DNA from: Cyclospora cayetanensis | Lineage: Eukaryota; Apicomplexa; Conoidasida; Eucoccidiorida; Eimeriidae | Assembly: GCF_002999335.1 (NCBI RefSeq) | Contig: NW_020312044.1 | Span: 62,001-126,000, forward strand | Length of the DNA stretch: 64,000 nt | Direction: 5' to 3' | Shown here: positions 13,508 through 25,234 of the stretch, in pieces | How the letters are laid out: the number at the start of each line of letters is the position of its first letter | How positions within the stretch are numbered: the first letter of the stretch is position 1 | The notes under the pieces: model-generated | Seen by the model: only the letters and a program-made list of their open reading frames with translations | Told to the model about the DNA's origin: nothing | Database searches by the model: none | Made by a program: the position numbers and the translations under genes

Positions 13508-16500
13508 ATGGACGCTCCTACCAGGCAGCCGGAGCCGCAGCAACTGGAGCAGCAGCAGCAGCCGCACGACCCGCTGCTGCACACACATCAGAGGCAGGAT
13601 CGACAGCAGCAACAAAAAGAGTCACTGAATCTGCCGGTACTGCCTTCGCATGAAGGCGTTGTTGCTTCGCCCAGTCTGCCGGGCGTGCAGCAAAAGGAAG
13701 GGCAGGAGCAGAGCTACAAGGGACAGAAGGAGGAAGAGGAGCAGCATCTGAAGTTGGATCAGACTGAGGAGGCTACTATGTGCGTACCGGGTTCCATTGT
13801 CAAAAGCGGAGCGCAGCAAAAGCAGCCACAGCATCCTCAGCAAGAGGGGGAGGAGCAACAGTCTTCCGCTGCTTCACCCAGGCACCAGCAGCTCGTTGCA
13901 GCCGCCGCAGGGGGGCACACAGCAGTGCTTCCCGCTTCGGCCTCATCAGGCAGGCATTTACAGCCTGAATCAGCAAGTGGGAGGCAGACGGAAGAAACCA
14001 CGCCAGATCCTGCCGTTGAGCCTTTAACAGGGCTTCCATCCCCCCCCCCGCCACCGTCGGTAAGGCTCAGTAATAATGCACAGCGTAGCAGCACCAACTC
14101 GAGGAGCAGCAGCAGCAGGAGAATTGTTGCCAGAGCCCTCTGGTAGGTAGCAGCACTCTAGAGCATTGCAAGAGGGCGACATTTGCAACAGTCGGATCTG
14201 CTGTCGGCATGGTGTTCTTTACAGGATAGTCTGTGGAGACCTCAGCCGTCGTCGGCAAGCGAAGCCATCCCGCAGCAGCACCAGCATGAGCATGAGCATG
14301 AGCATGAGCAGCATGAGCATGAGCAGCAGCATCACCTCCGCAACAGGCAAGAGCAACAGCAACAGCGACGGTCGGTGCACAGTGGAGTTTCTTCCACTGG
14401 GGTGTCGGGAGCTGGCAGGGGTAGTCAGATACCTGCTACAGCGCCTGCCCTATCCTTGGAGGCGGAAGCAAGACTGCACACAAACCATCAGTTGAACTCT
14501 GTGTTTGTGCGTCCTCCCGTCGGTGGACGTCCTCCTCAGCAGCAGCAGAAGCAGCAGCAGCAGAAGCACAGCGGACAGCCGCGGGCTAATTTGTCTCTCG
14601 TTGCACCGATGCCAGGCAACTCCGGCAAAGCAGCAGCAGCATCCAGCACTTTGCTCCTGCAGGGATGGCTTCAGAAGTGGACCAATCTCCTCTCTTCATG
14701 GAGGCCAAGGTGAGTTTTAAAAGCCGCTTGCTCTCTGGGATGTCTATACCTACGCGGCGTGCAGCTGGAGGGTAGTGACCACATTGTGGTCTTTTGAACG
14801 ACTCCCGTATACCTGATCTGCATATGCGTTTGGCACTAACAGGACAGGGGGTCTATACGTATATATATATATGTGTATGTGTTCGTGTTGTACGTATGTG
14901 TATGTGTATATGTATATGTTCGTTTTGCATGTATGTGTATATGTATACGTGTGTGTTCATGTTGTATGTATGTGTATGTGTGCACTTTTAGATATTTCTT
15001 CGTCTACGCGGGCTTCTTCAAGTACAGCACGACGAAGAACTCCCCGCCTAAAGAAATGTTTCTGCTGAATCAGTGCCGCGTCCGGCTTTGCCCCCGTAAT
15101 ACCGAGACACTAGCTCTAAGCCTAATTTTTTTGGCATCGTGATTCTGTTTTGCCGCCTCTTCAGGCTACGCAGTCTGGGAATCGCTGCTTTCCTTAAAGC
15201 CCTAGCCTCTAGAAATGCTGCGAGCCTTCAGAATTGCGCGTATCCACGCTTTCTTTGGCGCTGATCAGACTTTAGCGCGTAGAGTGTGCTGCGAATTCAG
15301 ATGACCCGGTGCGGTTTGAAGTGGACGTGGTAGATCAGCAGACCCTTTTTCTCCGGGCTGAAAGTCAGGAGGAGAAGCAAATGTGGTGAGTTGCTGCAAA
15401 GCTTGGGGTGTACGGGATATGCATGTGGACCTGCGCTCTTTAAGGCTTGAGGTGTAGAATTTTGGATGTGACTGTAGGTATGCCGCGTTCAAGCAAGGCC
15501 AAAGGGCAGCCCTCAGCGGCACTCATCGAATTCCCCGGTCGGGAGGAGCAGGGGGAAGCCAAAGGGAGAGACTGCCACAGCAGCAGCAGCAGCGACAGCA
15601 GCAGCAGCAGCAGCGACAGCAGCAGCAGCAGCGACAGCAGCAGCGCAGGCGACCGCCGCAAGAAGCTGCAGCAGGAGCAGCTCCAACTGCAGCAGCAGAT
15701 ACTTCGCGCATTAGGAACACGAGCAGCAGTAGAAAGGCGTTGCAGCCCAAGAACCTTCAGCCGGAGCAGCGAGATCCTGCCACTGCAGCTCCAGAAGCGC
15801 GAACAGCACCGTCTCCGTCAGCTGTCAGCAGCAGCAGCAGCAGCAGCAGTTCCCTTAGCGGACTGGCAGGGGTCGTCGCATCTAGCGCTGCTGCTGCGGC
15901 GGCTTTTGCCACAAGCAGGCTGCGCTCCTTGTCTGTAGCCACAGTGCAGCAGCAGCAGCAGCTGCCACCACCTCTGGAGCAACCACCACCTCCACCACCA
16001 CCACCACCAGCGCAGTCCCCACCGACCGCGCTGCAGCAACAGCCGCCCTCGGAAGCTGCCCGCATGGCGAGTACAGAAACGTGTGTCTTGCGAGAATGCG
16101 CAGTGGTAGACAGCAATGCTGGCAGTCCCCTGCATACAACGCACTCGTCTCAGGAGGCAGAGAGCACCAGCAGCTTGCTCGATGCCACCAGTACTGAGGG
16201 GCCTCTTGTGCTGCTGCTGGAGAGCGTCATTAGTGCAAGGCAGAATATCCAGGCACGTAATTCAGGAAGAAATCAGCCTTTTGATTCCTAGCAGTGCGTA
16301 GCTTGTCTTCGCGGCACGCGTAACTTGATGAGAGTAAAGGCTTCGAGTCTTCGTGTATCTGCGTGTCTCTCTGTCTGTCTTTTGTCTGTCTGTCTGTTTT
16401 AGGCATATGTGTATACATCTGTGCGTGCATGGGTACGTGTACCTGTGTGTGTGTATGTGTATTTGTGTATGTGTGTGTGTATGTGTGTATCTGTGTGTGT

Positions 16501-19500
16501 GTCTGCATATTTACGCATATATGCGTGAATTTGCGTATCTGCCTATGTGTTCTTCTGCAGACATCGTGCTCGCGGATTTCCGAATTGCAGGCAACAGTGC
16601 TGAAGTCTACAGCACAAATTCCTCAAACAAGTGCGGCAAAGATGCTTTCGCTCTTCTAGCGGTGGCGGCATGTGACAATCGTCGTGTTTTTGCGGTTCCG
16701 TTTGGCTCGTTAAGGTTTTAGGTTTAATACTCATGAAAGGGCCTGGTGCGTAGAGTATAAGTTTTTGGAATGTGCTGCCGTGTGTGCTGCGCTGTGTCAG
16801 GCTTCGAAGGAGGTTCGCAATTGCCCCAAGACGTCGTGCTGCTGCTACAAAGGGTAGATGAACTGCAGCAATTATTGCAGCAGCTGTTGCAACAGTGGGA
16901 GCAGCTACTGAGTGAGGAGTACACACAGCGCCGCCAACTCGAGAAGTCTGTCCGGTCGCTTGCAAAGAGGACGTACAAGCTTGACAAGGTGTGCGCCTCC
17001 GTGATCAACACCTCAGCGTGACCTCTATCTAAGGCTAGACCTTTAGTGCTAAGTTTATGCTGTGAATATTAACTATTCCGTCGGTCGTTCAGAGCCTGAA
17101 TGACGTGTAGAATAGGTCGCGTGTTCTGAATGCCTTAGGCGTGTTCACAAGCTGTAGCTCGTACATCCCAGCGTTGGTCATTGAACGGACTTGTTTTTGC
17201 TTGTCTTGCTTTTCCGCTTGACGAAACGCGCTGATGCCGCGACTCTTGTTTTGTGTAGAGACTCGGGGAATGCGACCTAAGATTCGCCCCTCTGAGCCCA
17301 CTGTTTACGCTGTTTTGCCCGTGAGGTTCTGCAGGTACAGGGAAGGCTGATGCAGTTGAGCAGACAACGGTCTCGCCTCACGGCTGCAGAAATTGCCGCC
17401 ATCATAGCAGGTCTGCGGCTGCCTACTGGTGAAGGAGACGAGGCGGCAACTGCAGCAGCAGCTGCAGCTGCAGCTGCTGCTGCTGCGGAGGTGGGTGGCG
17501 GCTTTAGCACGAGCGACAGTGATGATGATGACGGAAACGAGTCGCTCGAATTCTTCGACTGCGATGAGGTGAGGCAGGCAGGCAGGCAGGTAGTACGGTC
17601 CAGGATCCAGCGATTGTGTGGTGGAGTCTTGGCATACCCAAGAGTTGTTGGCAACGGCAGTCTGTAGGTAGGCTGCTAGCGATGCTGCGACAGCTGCTCA
17701 TGGCGTCGATGCGCGTTCAGATCCTGGATGACCAGGCAGGGACGTGCATAGATGTGGGCGCTTCGGAGAGAAGGCAGAAAGAAGAGGATGGCTCTTTCGT
17801 GACGGAAGCACCAGCCTCCAGCAGCCCTTCTGCCAGCGGTGCCGAGAGCTTGAACAGCAGCAGCAGGGGGTCCCCCTTCTCGGCTTCAACGAATGCTCCT
17901 CTCACCCTGGCAGCCTGCAACTGCCCCTTAGGGGGACTCTTTCCAGCCCAGCGTTTGGCGCTGCCGAAGCCTCGGACGGAATTCAAAGTAGACACGCCCT
18001 ATACCCTTAGTTCAAAACGAAAGCCAGCTTCTAAAGGGACGCTGGAGTTTGCGGTCCGAAGTTTTGGCTGTTTGCTGACTCTCGTGAAGAACGAGCTCCC
18101 CAACTCTCTACGACCAAGGTATCTCGCTGTTTGTGTGCGCGCGAATGTACGTACAGTTCGCGGAGTCAGTGTTTTCGATGTGCACTCCTGCAGGTGAACC
18201 TCTGGTCAGTGCTGAAGGATTGCATTGGACGGGACCTGAGCCGCATAGCAATGCCGGTCTATTTCAACGAGCCAACGAGTTTCCTCCAAAGGCAGTGCGA
18301 GGATCTCCAATATGCTGACCTCCTCAACCTTGTGCGCGAGCTGGTTTTTTGAGTTGTCGTAGGCTTCGGGTTGGAGTCGCTACACCGCGCGACAGCCCAT
18401 AGAGGGCGCATCAGGAGCCAGAAGGGGTTGGGGAGTTGGTTTGAATGGGCATGTGTGTGTTGACGACGCAAGGCATCGCGTTTTCCGCGAAGTGTGGATC
18501 GGCTGTTGGCGCTTACGGTCTTCGCGCTCTCTCCCTATGCATCCGCAGTTGGCAGGTAAGCCGAGGCGAGGAAAAGCGCCTTTAAAAGGCGAGGTTCAGC
18601 AGGCTGTCAAGCCTGAGAATCTGACGTTCATCGCTTTTATCCAGAGAACGAAGCATCAAGGTTTGGATACGCTAACCATTTTGGAGTCTGACTGTTTTGC
18701 TCGTCATTCAGGACGTACAAGCCCTTCAATCCGTTACTGGGGGAGACATTCGAGCTCGTTCATCGGGGATTTAGGTTCCTGTCGGAGCAAGTAAGGCCTG
18801 AACTCTGGGGCGAAGAAGCATATGCATTCGCTGGGGAGAATTCTCGTGCCGCTCCCCGCCACCTCCTCCTGATCTTTGTGCCGCATGCGGCTGATGTTGG
18901 ATGTGGGGTGAAGGCACTCGCGCGGGAGCTTGTGTGCAGTAGCATTCTATATTTCATGAACATTTGGAAATGCGGTTTGTCTCTTCGAAGGTGGGGCATC
19001 ATCCCCCTATTACGGCCTACGTGGCAAACGCGCCAGAGTTCTCATGCGAGGGTTGGATGACGGTCCGCAACCGTTTTTCTGGAAAGTCTCTCGAGGTGCT
19101 TTGCGTCCTTCCTAATCCTGAACTGGCCTTGCCCCTTGCTCTCCTCAGAGACGCTATAGACGTCGAAGTTTGATTGCAGAGGGGGCAGTTGTGCAAGCTC
19201 TGCCTCGCAATGGCGTTTCTAAAATGAAGCCCACAGCAGTCCTGTAAATCTACGTAATACACAACTCTGCCTCGCAGGTAACAATGCCGGGTATGGCCCG
19301 TGTCATGCTGCATCGGACGGGAGAACGATTTTCTTACAAAAGGATCAAGATGCTGGTGCATAACGTCATATGGGGGAAACTCTGGATTGAAGTGTAAGCA
19401 CGTGGCTGCGCGTTTGGGTTTGGCCTTGGGCTTTTTCTAACGGGTGTTTTACGATTGCAACAGGGGCGAACTCCGAATCGCGCTGAATCCTCAGAGGCTT

Positions 19501-21337
19501 CGGCTTTGAGTATACGTTCTGCAGAGACGGGACGTGTTTGGTTCAAAACGAAACCACGGGAGACTTCTCTGTGCTGCAATTCTTGAGGAAAGGATGGCAA
19601 GCGAACCCAGAATCCAAAACTTTAGGCTATAGGATGCGCTTTGCGGCTCCCTTCATGGGGGCCGGCTTTAGTGTGTGTATGGAACAGGCGGTTCTTTTAT
19701 TTGTGGCTCAAAGGTGTGCAGCTCAGGGTGTGTCATCTATCGATGAGGGACTGCTGTTGAGGGGTGTTGTGCCTCAGGCTTGATAAGACTTGCCATCACG
19801 TCCGAGCGATTATTTTTGACGCCTCTGGGCGACCTTACTACCGCCTTTCCGGTGATTTTGATGCTCTAAATCTTCGAGAATCAGCCGTACTGGCGACAAA
19901 TCTTCGCTGTGTAGCCTCTCCTCGTCGCACACAGCGCTGCCGTCTGCCCTCGGCAGCCTTCGTCTCGTATCACTGTTGCGAAGCCGAGGGTGCTGCTGGG
20001 TGCACTTCAAAGCAGCAGGCAAGGGCGTAGAGTGTTCGCTGCAGGGCAGTGGTCCACCGCCCTCTACGTTGAGGAAGCTCCTCCCTTCAACCCCCACAAA
20101 AGTTGGAAAGTTCCTCCTCAGGTGGGTTGTAGAGGTTTTTTGCACTCAAGGCTTCAAGACTGCGTGGCTCTAGGCTCCTAGGGTTCAGACTTCCGAGCAT
20201 GATGCCGGCTTCGGGGGATCTTTATGAACATTCAGGTGGATGAATTTCGAAGGAGCGAAACAGGCCCACCAGCGGATAGCCCCGACAATCAGCTGGACGC
20301 CGTCATTTCCCGTAGGTGTTCAGGTTTATTAGACAGCTGGGGCCTGAGCGTGTCGAAGCCATCGAGCTCCCGCCCGCTGAATGCATCTGGATGATCTCGG
20401 GCTGTTCTATGCTTTCGCCGGGTTTTTCGCAGAGTACTGGGAGTCCATTCCTTGGATAGAAGCTTCAAAGCGCCTTATATGGCGTCCAGCGGCACGCCCT
20501 CCTAATGCGGACCAGTTTTATGGATTCGGGTCGGCCTTCGTACTCGAGTCATCATCTAGGCTCGCATTTCGAACGCTGAAAACACTAACCCCGGTGGCGC
20601 AGGTGTTGAGGGGTGGCTTTTGCTCCTGGCAGACATCGCGGCATCCCCTCCTGAACGCCCTTGCGCTTTTTTGTATTGTTTAGGCTGCTGCTTAGGGGGT
20701 TTCCTTGCAGGTACTTCACGATGGAGCTAAACGAGCTGTCGCAGGAGTACGCCGCGCATGCAGCACCGACCGACTCCCGGCGTCGGCCAGACCAACGGCT
20801 GTACGAGGAGGGCTCTGTGGATGAGGCGGTCCAACACAAGAACAGGCTTGAGGAGAAACAAAGGTATGAGCACTGAAAAAAAAATACCCTAGGGCAAACT
20901 CATATCATACAAATAGTACACTTAGTGGCCCTCCGCGCTTCGCTCTACAGAAGGGGTTCGAAAGAAGCCTTAGATGTCGAGACTAGGGCCTATTCCTCGA
21001 TTGCTCTACGGGTTGCATCCTAGAAATTGTCTCGGGTTTGCGGCTTTTGCAGAGCTGTTGCGCGTATGCGGCCACGCGGAGAGGCAGATTACACCCCCAT
21101 GTGGTTTATGCGGCAACCAGACTCAGAAGAGTGGGTGTACAAGGTAAAGCAAAGCCCATGAGCTCTTCGTTGAACTAGAATACCAGTTTGCTGGTGCTGG
21201 GTTGCATGCAGTGCTGACACTCAAGGCTTGTCTAATAAGTTTAGCCTTTCGATATTCGCGTGTGAATTCATTCTCAGGGGGGATACTGGGAAGCGCGCGA
21301 TTCCGGCAACTGGAGTTGCTGTCCCGACATCTTCTAA
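13508..21337 (+). CDS. Oxysterol-binding protein-related protein (PH, FFAT, ORD), 23 exons
   Basis: Predicted cytosolic lipid-transfer protein of about 1,457 residues that would exchange sterol or another lipid at membrane contacts. Exons, all in matching phase: 13508-14059, 14192-14709, 14992-15095, 15301-15385, 15478-16256, 16561-16671, 16801-16988, 17335-17568, 17694-17987, 18062-18118, 18194-18331, 18473-18555, 18712-18790, 18991-19095, 19278-19393, 19495-19674, 19778-19886, 19957-20121, 20236-20311, 20433-20529, 20711-20863, 21053-21143, 21278-21337. The weakest boundaries are those of exons 2, 5, 6, 9, 10 and 16. The PH domain (about 342-430) starts LLQGWLQKWTN and continues YFFVYAGFFKYS. 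A coiled coil lies in exon 7. A FFAT-like EFFDCDE ends at about 857. The ORD starts VNLWSVLKDC (about 975), has KPFNPLLGETFE, EQVGHHPP at about 1073-1080, RPDQR and the terminal YWEARDSGNW then CPDIF. CAG-coded Gln, Ser, Ala and Pro tracts sit between domains. The family call is secure; the ligand is unknown. Confidence 0.92.
14281..14329 (+). repeat. CATGAG hexamer array coding (His-Glu)n
   Basis: About seven CATGAG units, interrupted by CAG triplets, lie in exon 2 of the oxysterol-binding protein and code for alternating His-Glu upstream of the PH domain. The array is likely to vary in length between strains. Confidence 0.85.
14855..14985. repeat. Intronic TATATG/TGTATG microsatellite
   Basis: Imperfect run of TA, TG and TATG words inside the intron that splits the PH domain of the oxysterol-binding protein gene (14,710-14,991). 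It ends just before a pyrimidine-poor but usable TTTTAG acceptor. Confidence 0.85.
15578..15645 (+). repeat. CAG repeat in exon 5 coding polyglutamine
   Basis: Near-uninterrupted CAG triplets with three CGA interruptions. In the frame set by the PH-domain exons they read as Gln with occasional Arg. The other plus-strand frame would give Ser, which is why a competing open frame covers the same bases. Downstream in the same exon, AGC triplets near 15,826-15,850 are read as Ser. Confidence 0.9.
16365..16515. repeat. Intronic TGTC and TGTG microsatellite
   Basis: A TGTC run (16,365-16,400) followed by mixed GTGTATGTG words within the intron before exon 6 of the oxysterol-binding protein gene. 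Frames rich in Cys and Val on plus and in His and Thr on minus are by-products. Confidence 0.85.
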
Positions 21338-23422
21338 GTACAAGGTCACTGGAAAACTTGCACTATATGTTGTTTTTTCATGCACCTCCCCTCATGTAGA
21401 GACACAGGTGGCCTTTTATGAGGTAGGGTTTCTTGCGGCAATAATTAGATCTTGGGAAAGAGCAGTAGCCCTTTTAGGATGGCTCCCACATGCATGACTG
21501 CTGTCCTTTTTAGGCGATGTCAGCTGCAGTTTACAGTTTAGCGCAGAGACAAGCGCAGCTGCGTTTGCTTGCTCTTGGAAAAATCGGTGACTGGACAGTC
21601 AAGTTGTCATTTACCTATTCACTTGGTAGAAACACAGGGTACAAAACTGACGACCCAAGTACTTTTGAGTAGCACTATCTGGATTTAGGGCACCTTGAGT
21701 AGATAATCAGTGCACATAGGGTATGGCAGGATAGTTCACAGATGCTAAAGTTTCAGGCTTGGATGCAGTGTCAACACACCTTAGTCCTCGATGCCCACAC
21801 AGGCTCAGGGACCTATCCTGACGCTTTGCCAAGGGGCCGGAGCACGCATAATGCGTCAATGCACCAGCTGTGTGTACAGCTGTAGCTTACTGCATCTAAC
21901 TATTTAGGCCATCCAAGTCACACAATCAGGTAGGGAACATTGATGCCTGCCATTCGGCTCACGTTGTTGCACCGAAGCGATAGCTCGAATGTTTCTAGGG
22001 ATAAGTCCACACCAAATTTTAACAAATGAAGGAGCCCAAACCTCACGATCTGCATATGAGAGCGCCAACTCACAACTTCGGCCCCCAAGCCTTCTGTCCT
22101 AGTGGCTTATCATGAACGACGGCTGCAGCCCTCCCGCAGAACCTTGTTGGCGCTCTACCTGCTCTATCAAACTATTATACAAAGGGATACAAAACATTAG
22201 GATTATTTGCGCATGCAACGGGCAAAGCGGTACTTCAGCAATCACTAGCGTGACCGAGCACTTTTCCTCGGAAAGATGAAAGTACTGAGTGTCCGGTGCG
22301 ACTTGTGTAAGCCGCTACAGTGAGAAGTTATCGCTGTACCCTAACAATCTATTTATTTTGCTTTATGTGTCTGCGTGTGAAAGTTTCAACCGCTCAGGAC
22401 ATGTAGGTACTCGCAGAAACCCTCAACTTCATGCCCTCCGGTCGAAAGGCTGTGGAAAGATGTTAATAAAGTGGGGGCAGCAAATCTCTCGAAGTAATGC
22501 ATCTTTAATGGATCTCTTTTGGCTTCGATAGAGTGTTTGGGCATAGGCCTCATCCAGCGCTGCCCCAGGACCAACGCTTTTATCCTCAATTGCCAGAGGC
22601 ATTTAACAAGCACGCGCATAATGTCGATGCTACGGGAGCCATTGATAGCCTTCTTGGGCGCGCTTGCACATATATATCTTTATTTTGATGTAGAGCTGCC
22701 CGTCTAGGACGAAACTTTTCATAAAAATATCCCGTTTGAAAACCCTTTTGTGGCGTAGTCTCTTTACGGCTGCGAAGGCCATAGTTTTGCAAGCTACTCT
22801 CGAAGTAAGCTCAGAAAGCAGCACGGGAAATTTTAACATGAAGAGAAGAATGAAGCACCGTATAATTAACTAATTAGGCTTAATACTCATAACGCCACTC
22901 AGGCACAGGCCAACTCTGCAAGTGCATCGGGGCTGTGTGCGGCTCCCACGATATGGGACAAAGCGTCGAAGAATAAGTGAACAAAGTGGAGTAAACGAAA
23001 GAAGCTCATCAAGAGTACCAATAAAACAACTAAACTGTACTTGATCGTGGAAGACTGGGAAGCAGCTGTGGAGACAAGTCCCTCTTTAGAATTTACAACA
23101 GTGCATACGAATTTCGTGTATTTCCGATTGCAGCGGTCATACAGGTATGCAAGTCGCGCATCTCAGAGCTTTTGCACCTCCTGGTGCGTCTGCCACCTTA
23201 CTTAGTTGAGCCGATGTTCTCGGGATCATTAGTCGTTTTGCCTACAGCCGAAAACTGAAGCAGTCAGCAAACAGCCGAGGAGGCACAGGGCGAATACAGC
23301 TGCCTTAGCAAGCTCACGCCCCGCTGCAATTTACTTTCTGTTTTTTGATGTTAGACAGAGAAAAGCAGTCCATTGACAGAGCAGAACATTTTTGAATCGG
23401 CTGGCTGCACTCTGAGCACCTG
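21338..23422. other. Intergenic region between the oxysterol-binding protein and hydrolase genes
   Basis: No supported gene. A minus-strand frame at 22,619-22,386 has a faint resemblance to a reverse-transcriptase thumb (HYFERFAAP) but is too weak to call. A TTTAGGG heptamer lies near 21,686. The last few hundred bases presumably hold the promoter of the hydrolase gene. Confidence 0.4.
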
Positions 23423-25234
23423 ATGAGGAGGCACCAGGTGCCCCTGGTGCTGCTTTCCCTGTTGCTTAGCTTTGTGTTGCTGCTAGACCTACCATCAGCA
23501 ATGGCATTTCTTGCCCGCCACGTCTTGCGACCGAGTGTAAGGCAGCAACTCCAGCCCGATATTTCACAGGTACAGCGCACACAACGGTGTTTCCACCTTC
23601 CCTCCGCTCTGCGATCAAGCTCTACCGCCTCGCATCAGAGGCAGCAGCTGCATCAGCAAGGCAGATCCAGCAATGACCCCGCAGTAACTGCCGCTTACCG
23701 AAGCATGGCCACCACTACCTCAAGCGGCCCCGGTAGCAGCAGTAGCAACGGTGGCATTGGTGATTTTAGTCCGCACTGTCACCTGCGTTTGCTCAGCGAG
23801 GAAGCTCGGTGCCTCTTTCCAGAGGCTGTGCCTCTTGCGTCAACTGAGGTTCCTCTCAGGTGCAGCAGCAGCAGCAACAGCCGCACCCATGGCAGTACTG
23901 CGAGCAACAGCAGCAGCAAGGAGGAGGTCTGGTATTTTTTGCTTCACGGAATCCTGGGTGGCCGTCGAAACCTCCGCAGTTTGGCTTTGGGTATGATCGC
24001 CTCTGAGACAGCGGCTCACGGTGTCTCTAGGGCTTTTTGTTTCGACTTACGAGGTCATGGTTGCAGCGGTCGGGGTGCTCTGAGGATCCACTTGATGGCA
24101 CGCGATTTGTACGCGCAGATCTACTTGCTGCTTAGGGAAGAGGCCGCGAAGCGAGGCTTACACCCGTCCAGCGTCTCGACACACTTGTTTACTAGCGGCA
24201 GTCGGAAGGTGTTGCCACCTCACGGGGAAGGCGTGCAGCATGTTCAGGCACTAGCAAAGGCTTTGGGTATTCGTCTGGTACTCATAGGCCACAGTATGGG
24301 CGGCCTCGTGTGCATGCAGACAGCGCTGGATGCTTTAGACTCCTCGCTCTTCAAGGCACTGGTAGTGCTGGATATTGCTCCTAGCCCTTACCTCCTGCAT
24401 CCTCAGGCCGTGGCTCAGTCCGTTTCCTCCAAAGAGACAACCAGCATCTTCGTTCCCTCGGCAGCATCGACAGTGACGACGACTGATGCTGCGACTCCCA
24501 GCAGCAGCAGCGACAGCACCAGCAGCAGCAGTGAGTGTTGCCTGGATGTGGGGAGGATGGTGCCTCCCCCACGGGAGGGTGCGTACTCCTCTGCGGCCCT
24601 TGTGGGTATTTTGTTGGATCTGCCGCTGCCTTTATTCACATCAAAGGCTGCGGCAGCCAAAGCTCTGCAGCAGCTGCAGCCACCCGTCAAGCCTGCAGTG
24701 CTGCAGTGGCTGCTGCTCTCGCTCACCACAGAGACTCACAGGGAGGCAGAACTCAAGCACCTGCTCAGGGAGCAGGTACACGTTGGAAACGCAGAGAGAA
24801 TGAGTCAGGGGGTCGTTCTCCCCTCCGAGACAGACCCTCAGGACCACGAGAGCCTCAAGCAGCATTTGCAACAGCCACAGCTGCAACAACAACAGGAGCA
24901 ACAGACAGAACGCTTGATGTGGCATTTGGATTTGCATCACTTGGGTGCCCTTGTGTCTCGAAACCGCTCGCTCGGTTTGTCCGCTGCACCCCTTTCAGTG
25001 CACGATCCACAACAGTCGCTGTCTGAGGGGCACAGGGAGCCTTACAAAGCCCCCACGCTATTTATCCGAGGCTCTCAGTCTCCCTGGCTGGATTATAAAT
25101 TGCAAGGACCAGCCATACAGAGACACTTCCCAGGCGCTGTGCTGCGGGAAGTTGCACAAGCTGGTCACTGGCTCCATGCACAACAACCCCAAAAAACGCA
25201 GCAAGTCATTCAGGAGTTCTTGCAATCGATTTAA
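23423..25234 (+). CDS. Alpha/beta hydrolase, ABHD11/YbfF-like, single exon
   Basis: Predicted serine hydrolase of 603 residues, uninterrupted from an ATG at 23,423. A Leu-rich N-terminus (VPLVLLSLLLSFVLLLDL, about residues 6-23) looks like a signal peptide or anchor and could lead to the secretory route or a plastid. The fold begins at LLHGILGG, with the HG turn at His175. CFDLRGHGCSGRG follows, then the nucleophile elbow IGHSMGGL with Ser291, and the catalytic His582 in AGHW near the end. The acid was not assigned with certainty. HGxxG, DxRxHG and GHSMGG in this order fit the ABHD11/YbfF esterase family, whose members are usually about 250-320 residues. The extra length is a Ser/Thr/Gln-rich N-terminal segment and a large insert (about 330-530) between Ser and His. 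The substrate is unknown. Confidence 0.88.
   Translation: MRRHQVPLVLLSLLLSFVLLLDLPSAMAFLARHVLRPSVRQQLQPDISQVQRTQRCFHLPSALRSSSTASHQRQQLHQQGRSSNDPAVTAAYRSMATTTSSGPGSSSSNGGIGDFSPHCHLRLLSEEARCLFPEAVPLASTEVPLRCSSSSNSRTHGSTASNSSSKEEVWYFLLHGILGGRRNLRSLALGMIASETAAHGVSRAFCFDLRGHGCSGRGALRIHLMARDLYAQIYLLLREEAAKRGLHPSSVSTHLFTSGSRKVLPPHGEGVQHVQALAKALGIRLVLIGHSMGGLVCMQTALDALDSSLFKALVVLDIAPSPYLLHPQAVAQSVSSKETTSIFVPSAASTVTTTDAATPSSSSDSTSSSSECCLDVGRMVPPPREGAYSSAALVGILLDLPLPLFTSKAAAAKALQQLQPPVKPAVLQWLLLSLTTETHREAELKHLLREQVHVGNAERMSQGVVLPSETDPQDHESLKQHLQQPQLQQQQEQQTERLMWHLDLHHLGALVSRNRSLGLSAAPLSVHDPQQSLSEGHREPYKAPTLFIRGSQSPWLDYKLQGPAIQRHFPGAVLREVAQAGHWLHAQQPQKTQQVIQEFLQSI

Noticed and set aside
13622..16144. 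Several minus-strand frames rich in Leu, Cys, Trp or Ala opposite the oxysterol-binding protein exons
   Set aside because: They are complementary readings of CAG/GCA runs (CTG, TGC, GCT) and contradict the phase-consistent PH and ORD exons on the plus strand.
19464..19506. Alternative exon reading GELRIALNPQ in the oxysterol-binding protein
   Set aside because: It resembles the family's GE.EI.N block but cannot be joined in phase to the next exon; the acceptor at 19,494 gives a continuous, phase-matched reading into TGDFSVLQF.
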